From Diorhabda sublineata (Eukaryota > Arthropoda > Insecta > Coleoptera > Chrysomelidae): DNA of 64,000 bases. Positions 23,989-34,720 of the stretch are shown here, in pieces. The stretch lies in contig NC_079477.1 in the NCBI RefSeq assembly GCF_026230105.1, positions 17,117,001 to 17,181,000 on the forward strand, written 5' to 3'. Within the stretch, counting starts at the first letter, position 1. Each line of letters begins with the position of its first letter. The notes beneath the pieces were generated by a model. The model saw only the letters and a program-made list of their open reading frames with translations. It had not been told where the DNA came from and searched no databases. The position numbers were made by a program, and so were the translations under genes.

Positions 23989-24161
23989 CATTTTGGCAGA
24001 CTATTTCCTGAGAAAAATTTAATTTAAAATAAACTTAATTCTGTGTTTAAAATTTGTTATTCTTTAAATTATACCGTAGTTGACGATCATCATATTGGCA
24101 TTGAATTGGTATCTACGGTAACTTATTGACAACAGTTTTGTTCGTGAAAAAATATTTCAAA

Positions 24162-25395
24162 ATGAGTTTACGTTTTGGGCAGAATTCCACGCAAGTAATA
24201 GACGCCGCAGTGGATAAACTAACTCCATTGAATACGAAAAAGTCGAGAGATTCTGCGTGGCGACAGTTTCAACAATTTTGTGATGAACGAAAATACACTT
24301 TGAACAAGGAAACTTCTGTGGCACAGCTGGCAGTAATTCTAAGAGATTTCGCTTTCAACATGAGACGTAGTGATGGGGAAGAATATAAAGAAGGTGTTGT
24401 CAAAACACTTTGGAATACAGTAGCGAAAATTTTGCAACAAAAATGTTATGAAGAGTTTAACATTATTTTCGATCCTTTTAAAGATGTAACGTTTGAATGC
24501 GCCAGAACTGCGAGAGACGCAAAAAGGAAGCAGTTGCAAAAGTGTCCTGAAAAAAGAAAAACAAGTGCATCTAGCTTATCAGGACAAGATATTGATAAAA
24601 TGTATGCCATTTGGGACGAGTCGACTCCGGACGGACTTCAACGCAAGTTCTTTCATATTGCTTCATATGAACTGGCGTGGAGAGGAGGAGAAGCATGTAA
24701 TTGCCTTTTGAGTTACTTTGAAGAAGAATTTGACAACTACGGCAACCCTACAGGATGCATAGCTTATAATCCTATTTTTTCTAAGACATCGCAAGGAGGG
24801 AGTCATAGGTTAACAGAAAAAAGATGGTTAGTCCAAAACACCACCGAGCCTGATAAATGCCCAATAAGGTATTTAATGTAAAGCATGATATCAAACAATC
24901 TATCATTATAATTTTGCAGGCTTTTTAAAATGTTGAAAGAAAAAAGAGGAAAACATATTACGGTCGATCGTCTTTTCTTAACTGTAAACCCATCATGGAT
25001 GAAAGAAACATCAAAAGGTTTTTTTAAAAAATTGTCCAGTAGGACGAAATGAAATTTCAAAGTGGACAAGTGATGCAGCGGAAGCTATAGGAATTGACAC
25101 GAAAAGAATAAAAGTGACAAATCACTCGAACCGTGCTGCCGCAGTTACTCAGCTTGCCAAGGTTGGGGTTTCAGAAAATCAAATTATGAAGGTTACCGGA
25201 CACTCAAATCAGGCCTCGATAAAGAGTTACCTCCAAGTAAATAGTGAACACCACGAGGAAATTGTACAAAAAATGCGAAATGACAGTAGCGAAGTAACAA
25301 TAAGAAGTGGTGGAAGCAGCATAGAAACACCATCGTCGGCCTCCAGTAAAGTTGTATATTCTAATTGCATTTTCAATAATTGTTCCTTTTCTTAA
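24162..25395 (+). CDS. Crypton-like tyrosine recombinase (two exons, one frameshift)
   Basis: Predicted DNA-cutting and rejoining recombinase of the Crypton/DUF3504-like tyrosine recombinase group. The ATG at 24162 has an A at -3; the upstream in-frame TTG is not needed. Exon 1 (24162-24868) encodes 236 residues: an N-terminal SAM-like core-binding part (WRQFQQFCDERKY near residue 33) and the first catalytic Arg in YELAWRGGEACN (Arg174). A 51-bp intron (24869-24919, GT...TTTTGCAG) rejoins the frame as CPIR-LFKMLKEKRGK. Exon 2 holds NHSNRAAAV with the His-x-x-Arg pair (about 25118), VTGHSNQASIKSYLQ with the last His and the nucleophilic Tyr, and a C-terminal NCIFNNCSFS tail ending in TAA at 25393. 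One extra A in the T7A6 run at about 25019-25032 breaks the frame of exon 2; a sequencing error or a young mutation would explain it. No other lesion is visible. Confidence 0.85.
24869..24919 (+). other. Intron of the tyrosine recombinase gene (51 bp)
   Basis: Donor AAG|GTATTT and acceptor TTTTGCAG|G. Removing it keeps the frame (phase 2) and joins two halves of a conserved segment, whereas reading through meets a stop after RYLM. Confidence 0.8.
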
Positions 25396-25434
25396 AATAT
25401 AAAATTAAAACCAAATGATGTTTATTAATCCTAG

Positions 25435-25467
25435 ATTATCGATAATTTGCACTAGTGCAGTATTATC
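25435..25467. repeat. Compound palindrome downstream of the recombinase
   Basis: ATTATCGATAAT (25435-25446) is a perfect 12-bp palindrome. It overlaps a second one centred on GCACTAGTGC (25449-25458), whose outer arms GATAAT and ATTATC also pair. The decamer TCGATAATTT at 25439 also occurs in the upstream hairpin at 23913. Confidence 0.8.
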
Positions 25468-25469
25468 GC

Positions 25470-25914
25470 TGAAATTTGATCGTTGCTAGGTAAACATAAA
25501 ATATTACAGCTTTTTGGTTGGCTTAAATTTTTCGAAGGAAATAGTTAAAAATATATTGTGCTACACCTGTTTGTGGATTGGACCCACCTTTAGAACACTG
25601 CAAACCAAAACGATTTAAGTGTTTGCGCACTATCAGAATGGGAAAATGTATGAAAGGGAATACACTGACAGGATGGCAACTACCTCGTTCTTCTAATACC
25701 GCCACCGCATAATGCTAGAGAAGTATTTGTGTGTTTTGATCGCATTAAAAAATATTAGTTGACCTGGAACAATCGTAGCACTTCGCTTTGTTATAATAGA
25801 CGAGAGAGTGTTTTATAGAACTGTTAGTATATGATGAATATGATTTTGATGGGAGAGGTGAATCATTTCAAAAATAAGTGACATGGATATCATTCTTTCT
25901 ATATGTGAAGTAGA
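25470..25914. other. No gene seen
   Basis: Flank of the recombinase gene; no motif or open frame supported. Confidence 0.5.
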
Positions 25915-26330
25915 AACATTATTGCCTTTTTGACATTGATTTTTCGTCCTGCCGTTTAATGCCCTTCTGACAACAATTTTCGATATACCCTGTATAAACC
26001 CCTTTCGACATCGATCATTTTTTCCACTCTGTATAATATTTATACCTCTATAGTACATGCCCCACCCCACGAGCAATCACAGAAACGGCTTTTTTGACAT
26101 CAATAGTTTTTTTCGATATTCCATGTATATACCTTCTTGAGTATATAAATTTTCCAATATATTCTTGTAAACCAGAAGCTACGATACACCCTGTATATTA
26201 TACGTCTCAATGTCACAAGCATTTTTTTCAATACCGCCATCCTATATATTCCTCTCGATTCTTCTATAGTCCGCCGCCACGTAAACAAGATATTTTCCTT
26301 TCCATAGAAAGCATATTTTTTCCCACCCAC
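25915..26330. repeat. Degenerate direct repeats
   Basis: About five diverged units, spaced roughly 40-110 bp, each containing a TGACAT/TGACAA start, a poly-T stretch and a CCTGTATA- or TCTGTATA-like core followed by CCTCT or CCTTC. Examples of the core are at about 25985, 26030, 26121 and 26190. A long minus-strand frame (26100-26417) is a by-product of the repeat composition. Confidence 0.45.
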
Positions 26331-28640
26331 CGATACGCGATTGACATTTGAACAGTGTCTAGCATAAACGACGCATACTCTACTATTGTTTTTCATAGTT
26401 GGAATCTTCTCGTACATATAGACAGAAATTTACGGGATCAAGATGGGAGTCTAGTTTTTAAACAGAAATCTTTCTGGATCAAAGCTGTCACTTACCAGCA
26501 TCATTTGGAATCTGTATACTAATTCATTCTTTTTACCGGACATTCCTAACTTGTGATTTTTCAATTCTGCTTCTAGCTCTGTCACTTTTTAGTCCTTCAG
26601 CTATGTTTACGTCACTATTTAGTTGTGTCATTATTTATTTATATGACCTTACATCAGACATTAATGTTTTTCTTCGCAATCATTCATTTGTTTTTAAACG
26701 GTGGGGTGAATTTATACATACGCGGTTTCTTACTCTCTTCATTTATTTAAATCACCGTTCACTTGTCTATACCACATACCAATGTGTTCGAGATGACATC
26801 AGATTATCCATTGACTTCTTTGTTGATAAACTAGCAAGTACTTATACAAAAGAATTTCTGGGTAATTCGATTCTAGAAAGTAAATAAATAAATAAAAAGG
26901 TCTTTCTAAGAATTCAAACAATATAAACAAATCGCAGATGTAAATAATTTACAAAAACATATAAACAGCCTTTGCGAGGACCCCCGCATCTGGCAAACTT
27001 TAGATTCTTTTATCATAATCGAACAGGGCCGGCTTCACGATCCATGTCGTAGACGAGTTCGTAATAATAGGTATAAGAATTATACATAAAAAGGAAAGTA
27101 ATGAATTATAATTTTGATATCTATGTCTACCACATTGATTTCACAAATAGTAATATTGGATGTTTAATTGTAATTTCAATGATTAAAATTCTGCTACATT
27201 TTTTCATTGCGGTACATAAAACTATACATATTATATCTAAGTAGGTTATTTTGAAAATTGAAATGCATGAACATATCACTATGATACGTCGAAATGTATC
27301 CATATCTGCTGTAATACCCTCAAATTTTGTGAACATTGTAATACTTTAGCATTTTTATTGAGTTAATAACGACACAGTAGAATTTATTTCTTAGACATTT
27401 ATGTCGCAATAAGTAATTTAATAGAAGGGTCATCTATTATATGTAAAAGGACTTTCACAACAACTATCAAATTCTTTGAATAAATATACAGAGTGAGTTT
27501 TATTTATGAAACTCAATTATTTCGGAAACGGCTTGAACGATTTTTATGAATTTTTGTGTACAAGGGTCTTATGATACGGCTGGTATCAAGGTGATATTTG
27601 CATTGTTGTCAGATCTTTCGCTTTTTCAGAAAAATAATGAACTGCATTTACAAACCATGAAATATTTAATTATGAAAACCCAACTGAAATACAAGAAAAG
27701 TGAATTTTTAGAAATGGTTTATATACATAGATAAGAAATACCTCAACAATTAAGGTGATTATATTTCATAAATTTCAATGTAACTATAAATAATTCAGTT
27801 GAAGATTCGTACTACTACTCACATCTGAGATATCATAACCAAGGATGAAAAACATTATTTAGTAGTGTTAAAAATAATATGAATTCTGGTATTCATCTGG
27901 TAACATATGCGATAAATCAAATAATTGTTAATTAGATAATAAACGTGATTGTGTCATGTGTCAAATTGATTATAACACATAGTTCTATTCAATTGACTGT
28001 TTTGAAACTAAATATTGTTAATTGCATGCAAAAATTGGAAATATATTATTTATGTTTTGGTTTGATTACATCTGCTCGATTATGATGACTAGTTAATCTT
28101 TCGAATATTGTTCACGTCACCTACAAGTCCATTCATAATACATTTTCTGTGTTGCGGGCGAAGGGATTAAACGCAATGCCAGAATAGTAGGGTACAAAAC
28201 ACATTTGTAAACGTCACAGGGACACTTGAGGATATAAATGGTCGCATGTAGCTCACAATTGAGTGAGAAACCCAATATTATAATGGTTACGAAGATAAAT
28301 AATATACACGTGATGTTAGTAATTACTCAACGATAGGAGAATAGATCTCCAAAATACATCGAATAATATAATACAAAGCAAAGCAATAATATAATTTAAC
28401 TGATGTAGTTTATGAGCATTTTCGTCATTTCTTCATTTTCGTCATGCAAAGTGTCAATATTTTCATGAGATGATTTGTAATTGGAACATACAGCTTGTTG
28501 AAAACAATCACGTTATCCATAGCATCAAGTAAAGAGATTTATGTAGCCATTGATTTCCGTAATTCAGATTTCAAAAATTATTGGTGAATATGCAGGATCA
28601 GATTATAAAGTATCCTGAATAGCAACTTCGTGAATAGAGA
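26331..28640. other. AT-rich DNA, no gene supported
   Basis: Small open frames (26603-26887, 27127-27336, 27546-27734) have no recognisable motifs. A sequence at about 27488-27536 (ACAGAGTGAGTTTTATTTAT) resembles the ends of mariner-type elements, but no matching partner end was found. Confidence 0.45.
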
Positions 28641-29081
28641 ATGTTTTCAATAATCATTAACAGAACCGACATTATCAATGCAAATTTCATAATGTGCTTG
28701 GACACAGATCAATATCATGGTATCGGTTGCTCAGTTACGAGTACATGCGATTCGATTCATAATGTCACATTATTTTTGAATTCAACAGATTTTCATGTTG
28801 AGTTATTGTCAGCTGCTGATCATCATTATTTGAGAGAATATGCATTCAAGTTAACTACTCAATCAAGGAACAAAAAATATGAATTTGAAATTCTAAATGA
28901 ACATATAGGGAATTTTCTGAAACTTTACTTTCATATTTTCCATCACCAATTTATTGAAATGTTGTTGAAATTCTTGAATCTAATTGAAAAAATGCCGTGG
29001 AATACAAAAAAAAATCAGTTATTGGGTGAGTGTATTAAAAAATTCTCAATAAACGAAGCAATTTTTCGTGGTTCGAGCTAA
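28641..29081 (+). CDS. Orphan ORF, 146 codons, unknown
   Basis: The longest unassigned frame that starts with a true ATG. It begins MFSIIINRTDIINANF and ends AIFRGSS, is rich in Ile, Leu, Phe, Asn and His, and has a cysteine pair near residues 30-36. No signal peptide, repeat or known domain is recognised. Composition matches the AT-rich surroundings, so it could be chance; length alone is weak evidence in such DNA. The nearest mobile element is mariner-A2, about 420 bp downstream. Confidence 0.25.
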   Translation: MFSIIINRTDIINANFIMCLDTDQYHGIGCSVTSTCDSIHNVTLFLNSTDFHVELLSAADHHYLREYAFKLTTQSRNKKYEFEILNEHIGNFLKLYFHIFHHQFIEMLLKFLNLIEKMPWNTKKNQLLGECIKKFSINEAIFRGSS

Positions 29082-29504
29082 TAACATATTATATGTTCGT
29101 TGTATAGATAACAAATATAACTCCACTAGTTCGCTACATGAGAATATTCCACTTATTTAAAATAGTAGTAAAATTATAACAATTTAATAACTAGAAGAAC
29201 TGAATTTTTTTAACTTTTTAAATAACATTATTTGAAATTTATGTCGCTCTTCTTGGAAATGACGTAGTTTCATGAGAAATTACAGGATTCAAGATGTTTT
29301 GGAAGTTCATGGTACCCAAATCAAATTTTTCAAATAAACTTGCAAATAGAAAATTCACCATTCAGAATGGTACGATTGCCTTCTACTTGAAATCTCATAC
29401 AATGTATCAAATTTGGATTTTTTTATGTCAAAGCGCTGCGAATTTTTTTCGAAGGTTTTAGTCCAACTTTGTAGCCATATAACTCTTCACTTGATATAGA
29501 GGTA

Positions 29505-30679
29505 CGATGATATATTGAAAAATTCGTAGCCTACTAGAACCAAACAAAAAATCCTCTTAATTGGATACATTTATTACAACGAATCTGTAACGTCTCTAGA
29601 CCTTTAAAAAAATGTTTCTTCTTGTTCTGCAAATCATACCTCCTCGTTGGAAGAAAATTTACGACCTTTTAAACTTTTTTCAGTTGAGGAAAGAGATGAT
29701 AGTCGGACGGAGCCAAACCTGGTGAATAAGGGGGGTGTTCTAGTAATTCAAACCCCATATCACTAAGTTATTGCATAGCAACATGAGATTTGTGTGCAGG
29801 GGTGTTTTCTTACAAAAACAAAACACCTTTGGATAGTTTTCCGCGTCGTTTCTCTTTAATTTTTTCCCGTAGGGTGGACAGTAATGTCGAATAGTAATCT
29901 CCAGTTATTGTTCTATCCTTATCCAAAAAATCAATCAGGATCCCAAAAAACTGGAGCAAGAACTTTTCCAGCAGATTTTTGGACACGAAATTTCTTAGGT
30001 CTTGGAGAACCAGAGTTTCGCCATTCCGTCGATTGTTGCTTTGTTCCTGGATCGTAAAAATGTACCTAAGTCTCATCCATATTAACAATTCGGTTCAAAA
30101 AGTCTACATCATTTTCAAATCGAGCACAGATCGAAAGCGATGATTCTACCCTTGCACGCTTCTGGTCAACATTCAAACATTTGGGGATCCATTTTGCAGC
30201 AATTTTTCTCAGGTCCAAATTGACGTGAACTATATGATTAACGCGTTTGTATGAAATATTCAGTGCTTCAGATATCCGTTTTAGCCCAATTCGACGGTCT
30301 GATAAAATCATGCCATAAACTGCATCGATATTTTCGGGGAATGACACAGAAACTGGCCTTCCCGATCGGTCATCATCTTCAATGAAAAATTTACCTTTTT
30401 TGAAGGTTGCAGTCCAATTTTTCACGGTCGCATACGAAGGATATTGATCACCAAGGGTATTAAGCATATCTTTGTAAATATGCTCACCTCTTAACCCCTT
30501 TAAATACAGGTACTTAATGATAGTTGGATACTCCAATTTTTTTATTTTCACAATTTTTGTGGACATTATTTTTCTTTTAATTTATGCGTAACTCTGGTTT
30601 ACTTTTTTGACGTCAAACTTTACTCTGATAACTCTAATAAGTTATTGTTCGTTGCTATGGTAACATCAATACATCCTCA
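29505..30679 (-). mobile_element. mariner-A copy 2 (1175 bp)
   Basis: Flanked by TA at 29503-29504 and 30680-30681. The left end CGATGATATATTGAAAAATT and the right end (reverse complement TGAGGATGTATTGATG) match mariner-A1, but the segment next to the transposase-5' inverted repeat (TAGTTAGCCTAG and about 35 bp after it in copy 1) is deleted here. Orientation is opposite to copy 1, about 13 kb away. Confidence 0.9.
29760..30566 (-). pseudogene. mariner-A2 transposase, inactivated
   Basis: Starts at an ATG at 30566 and reads MSTKIVKIKKLEYPTIIKYL. It keeps the YATVKNW tryptophan that copy 1 has lost, then the paired HTH segments, and stops at 30066, where the Trp after NMDET has become TAG. 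The catalytic part resumes in other frames: FVSKNLLEKFLLQFFG, then DFLDKDRTITGDYYSTLLST and GVLFL, and the NAPAHKSH and PPYSPGLAPSDYH-like blocks with the remaining Asp positions. The first inactivating changes differ between the two copies, so they decayed independently. Confidence 0.85.
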
Positions 30680-30681
30680 TA

Positions 30682-32879
30682 AATTGCCCTCAATCGTCAT
30701 ATTTTGGGCTCCCCTATACATCTCTGCAGAACATCCTTCACGTTGAGTGTGGAATTGTCTGCTTTCTCTATTTAATGTCATACACTGGAAAAATTTGCAA
30801 GCTTTTTAGATTGATAACCATAGCTCTACATAGCGCTGGAGGTCCATACAATATTTTTATTTTTTTGTAATCATCAAATTATTTTCTATAGTTCACAATA
30901 CTTTATTTCAGTAAGTGATTTCAATAAATACATATTTTTTTGAGTGGAACTGAAAGACGCTTCAAAAAAAATACTGAACTAAGTACAGATTTATTGATCC
31001 TGTTTAGCACTGATAAGGTTTCAAAAATCTAATTTTGGTTATTTTGTGGTCTCTGTTTCAAGTCTTCAAATCTTTTTAGCTTTTCCGTTGATGCCAAGAT
31101 TATGGTTGACTGTAACCTTGATTATTTATTTCACTTTTTTGATTTTTTGTGAAAACTTTAGATTGTAGATGTAGTTAGAATGAAGTTCCTTCAATGAGTC
31201 CATCAACTATTCTTACAACATTTATACAATTTCTGCATATATCATATCTGTATGTACTTTGCTTTGTGGTTTTATTATTTTTTATTTTCACTACTTGATA
31301 TTGACTACTCTTGATCACCTAACCTAACCCAAGCTTGTGTTTGTATTGGATGTCTCATCGACCAGAAGTAACAATAACTGTCGGAAGTAATGTAGAAGAA
31401 AGAGAAATTGCAACCTTTTCAAACAAGACAATTAGATTTTGGAAGTGACTATTACTTAGTACAATGATCCAATTCTTCCTGAAAAAATCTCCTTTGTGAA
31501 TATTACAATTTCTTTTAAGTTTTCCTTTATAACTCCCTAATTTTGTAATCTCTGAATCATGATGACATTATCATAATAGTTTAAGTATCGAGTAAAAAAA
31601 TTGGATAGGAATGTGGATTTGGAGATTAATGATTCAACTTCGGCTTTAATTAATCTATAGTAACGTACAATCTTGGATATCATCAACGTTCGACTCTCAA
31701 TTGAAAATCTGAGGCGTTCGTCTATGCGTTTGTTGCCTTCAATCTCTTGAGATAATTTCCGAGAATTCAGAAACTAGAGATAGATTTATTATTTGCTCAT
31801 TAATGAATAGCTATTCACAGATGCCGTTACTATTGAGTGTATTGATGATAATGTAGCTCAAATGATTTCCAATTTTTCACAAAAAAATGACAACATATGT
31901 AATTAATAATATTTATAAATTGAATTCAAATATGATGAATTTCAGAGCACTCCATTTCCAATTTTCTTGAAACTCTTCAGCTTAGAACGTTTTTGAATCA
32001 TGTATATCAATAAGTCGATCTTACAGTGAAAATGAAGGTTATAGAAATTACCAGTAAAAATTCACAAAATGAAAACTAAGAAATCCATTAAGGAGTTATG
32101 TACATTGTACTTTTGTCGAATAAAATACGTGAGAGATTCTACACGTACAGAAGTAACTAACTCGAGTCACGTTTTTTTTCAGAAATGCCACACCAACAGT
32201 CGATGAAATCGATTATATTACGATTCCAATGAAAAATTGCTAAGGTTGAACTTAGTGGCACTCCTAATTGACCCATAAATTTCCAGCGCTCTGCTACAAT
32301 TACTGTAAAGCAGAAATAAAATATATCTGTTATTAGGTTTCTTGAGGGGAAAGAACTTAACGAAGTATCAGGATGATAAGTTCTCAACAAAACTGTGAGT
32401 TTATCATGAGATGATATCCTTTCTCATTCCTTCTCGCGTGATAAGTTTTTTTGATCATTTCTTAAGAAATCACTTAAATCTACTATCCGTTTTTAGAAAA
32501 TTGAAAAAAATTAGAATGTGCGACGGAATTGCAATATACGGTAAAACAGATAAAACAGAAAGCTTCTTGCTCTCCGCAGAATCAGGTCTCGTTATTTAAT
32601 AGTTAAATATGTGTGGATCCCTTTAGCTACGCTCAAAAAACCATTGAAATATTGAAATTCTCATTATTAGCAAATTTCAATAATCTGCATGAACAAAAGT
32701 TGTATTTGTCGCTTCACTGATACCGATATATCATCGGCAAACTTTAGGAATATGACAAAATGAGTATGTAGGCTTTTCTAATCAAAAGTCTACAGTATAC
32801 CATTGATTAATTTGTCCATTTTGGAAAACGTTGTTTTCAACTTCTTTCAATATTCAAATGTGATGGAGCGTGAATGCCC
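30682..32879. other. AT-rich DNA, no gene supported
   Basis: 2.2 kb with only short frames lacking motifs (32157-32390 minus, 32411-32599 plus). Confidence 0.5.
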
Positions 32880-33250
32880 TGACTAGATTGATATGTTGTG
32901 TTTTTCAGACTGTTCATCAGTCAGATAGCAACGACATTTTACAGTATCTGGAGGTTTTTCGGCTTATCTGCTAGTTTTAAAAATAATGTATAAAAGTACC
33001 GTAACCTTTGTCGATAGACAGCATCACAATCACAGATTATGTACTTGGCTGTTTCGTATATTATAACTCTTCTTAGTTTCTTCTTCTTAGTCTTTGCTTG
33101 ATTTTTTGGGAAACCTACGAATGGTTACGGTATTATAAACGAAGTTGCCCCGCCTTTTTTCGCTAGGTTATCTGCTTAATAATTACCGTACACTTCGGTA
33201 TGACTCCCTTGTGGTATTGTGGGTAATGGGCTGGACATGTACGCATTGCG
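32880..33250 (-). pseudogene. LINE RNase H and C-terminal relic
   Basis: On the minus strand at about 33220-33140 the frame reads GSHTEVYGNY, a stop, then ADNLAKKGGAT. This is the terminal GHxGxxGNExAD.LAK.G block of LINE RNase H domains. Further down (about 33070-32980), YETAKYIICDCDAVYRQRL matches the ETxxHILCxCPA...R zinc-binding tail of Jockey/I-type ORF2 proteins. Confidence 0.6.
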
Positions 33251-33754
33251 TATGCTCCGGTCAGAATGGAACATCGAGCCTGGTTATTTGACCATAGAAT
33301 ACCAATGAGCATAAGGGGAATGCAACTTTTGCATTTACCCATTGCTGACGTCTTATTATCTTAATTTTTTTTTGTCAAGAATAATCTGTTATTTACTCAA
33401 TAGGCACCTCACACTCTCTTAGATTGCTTGAATTGGGTCGGTTTTCAAAAGGAGCAATTACAAATTTGGTTTTTGTTCTTGACCACGATATAAAAGCTGC
33501 ATATCATGAGATAGATCGCACAATGTATTTATACATTCAGTTTCTCATTTTTGCTTTAGGCACATATTTCTCCGACCATTCTACATATAAAACATTTCGT
33601 GTCCTCATGACTTACTGCTTGTAGCGCTATATAACGTATATCAATTAATAGAAATCTGAAAGAAATTTGTTCTGCTGAATATTTTGCAAGCTTAATTTAA
33701 TTTCATTTGTTCATAATTATAGAAGAGAAAAGCTGAAATTGTTGGTAAATTATC

Positions 33755-33990
33755 ACCTTAACCCAACAGAAAAGGCAATAAATACTGTTTTATTGTTCCA
33801 GTTCCAAATATTGTAACCATCACTTTTGGTGCTTTTCGTGACCTTTGCTGTTTTTGACACGGGCCACCTTTCCGATGCCACTGCACGGAATCTCTTTTGG
33901 ATGTACTCGACTCTGCTTTTGCAAGGTGCTGAGAATTCGAGGAACTGACCTTGCACCAAGTTTTGTCATTGTCAAACACTCGTTCTTAGA
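33755..33990 (-). pseudogene. mariner-like transposase core relic
   Basis: Three minus-strand frames share this stretch. Together they carry NDDKTWC (compare GDETWC, first catalytic Asp), then SVQWHRKGGP and SRKAPKVMVTIF, the familiar W-H-x-K-G-S-P ... K-V-M-x-T-I-F-W-D segment of D34D transposases. It is a fragment of about 80 codons with at least two frame breaks and no ends. The Penelope copy begins right beside it. Confidence 0.55.
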
Positions 33991-34720
33991 GAATTTGTTT
34001 TGGAAATGCAATACAATGAGCTGCAATTTATTCTATTCTATGTTTTCTGGAGTAATTACCTCCCGCACATGGGTTATCTTCTATCCTGTTTATACGAAAG
34101 GATTGGAAGGACTAATCAACAGCGTGGGTTTCAAATTGGTTTATAAATCCAAGAATACATTAAAACAATGTTTCGGTAATCCTAAGGATAAAATACAAAA
34201 TTGTGGTATATATGAAATTAACTGTGGTGATTGTGACGGGAAATATATTGGGCAGACTAAGAGATTAAAGAGCACATAGCTTATTTGAAAAATGCACGGA
34301 TCGAAAAATCGAGTATTTTCGATCACGCTGCCAGTCATCATTATGACATAAATATTAATAATGTAAAATGTTTAAAAAATGTATCTAATAATAAATTATT
34401 GGATGCATTTGAAAGCATTGAAAGTGTAAAGGTAAGAACAGCTTAAATAGGGACAAAGGGCCAATTCCTTACAGCTCACTTTATAGCTTAGTAGTCAAGG
34501 AATAAATGTGAAAATTCCTGCAAAGGAAGTTTTGCCACTGGAATTAAATTTTGCGGGAGAAGGTTCATTGGTGGGAAAATTTAGCATAAATATGTAAGTC
34601 AAGTTAATAGGTTTTAGATTACCTTCAGTCTCTTAAGACGTTAACTTGGTTACCGAAACGCGCGCTTCACAGTGTAATTGTGAGTGTTGGTGTAGAGGTA
34701 GTGTAAACAGTGTGTAGTCG
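33990..34720 (+). mobile_element. Penelope-like element copy 2, 5'-truncated
   Basis: Plus-strand partner of the element at 10.8-12.2 kb. It keeps only the end of the RT linker, the GIY-YIG domain and the 3' pLTR (34555-34720), which again carries GAAACGCGCG and AGTGTAATTGTGAGTGTTGG. No inverted upstream pLTR is visible in this copy. Confidence 0.82.
34060..34500 (+). pseudogene. Penelope-like RT linker and GIY-YIG relic
   Basis: Reads VYTKGLEGLINSVGFKL, YKSKNTLKQCFGNPKDK, then IYEINCGDCDGKYIGQTKR, the GIY-YIG core with CxxC, and is then stopped. Later traces (FDHAASHH-like, NNKLLDAFES-like) match the end of the first copy in shifted frames. Confidence 0.8.

Noticed and set aside
24071..24119. 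TACCGTAG / CTACGGTA inverted repeat just upstream of the recombinase
   Set aside because: Only 8 bp with a loop of about 33 bases; expected by chance at this scale.
24126..24161. Upstream extension of the tyrosine recombinase (MTTVLFVKKYFK)
   Set aside because: Starts at TTG; the ATG at 24162 is the first true start.
26100..26417. 105-codon minus-strand frame
   Set aside because: Lies inside the degenerate repeat array and shows no domain.
33230..33400. Plus-strand LGWAGHVRIAY, reminiscent of a LINE C-terminal WxGHVxR motif
   Set aside because: Too short, on the opposite strand to the adjacent LINE relic, and without continuation.
33753..34026. Three overlapping minus-strand frames first considered as a ribosomal protein eS30-like sequence (KVAR, KAPKV)
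   Set aside because: The residues fit the mariner block SVQWHRKGxP...KVMVTIF much better in order and spacing.
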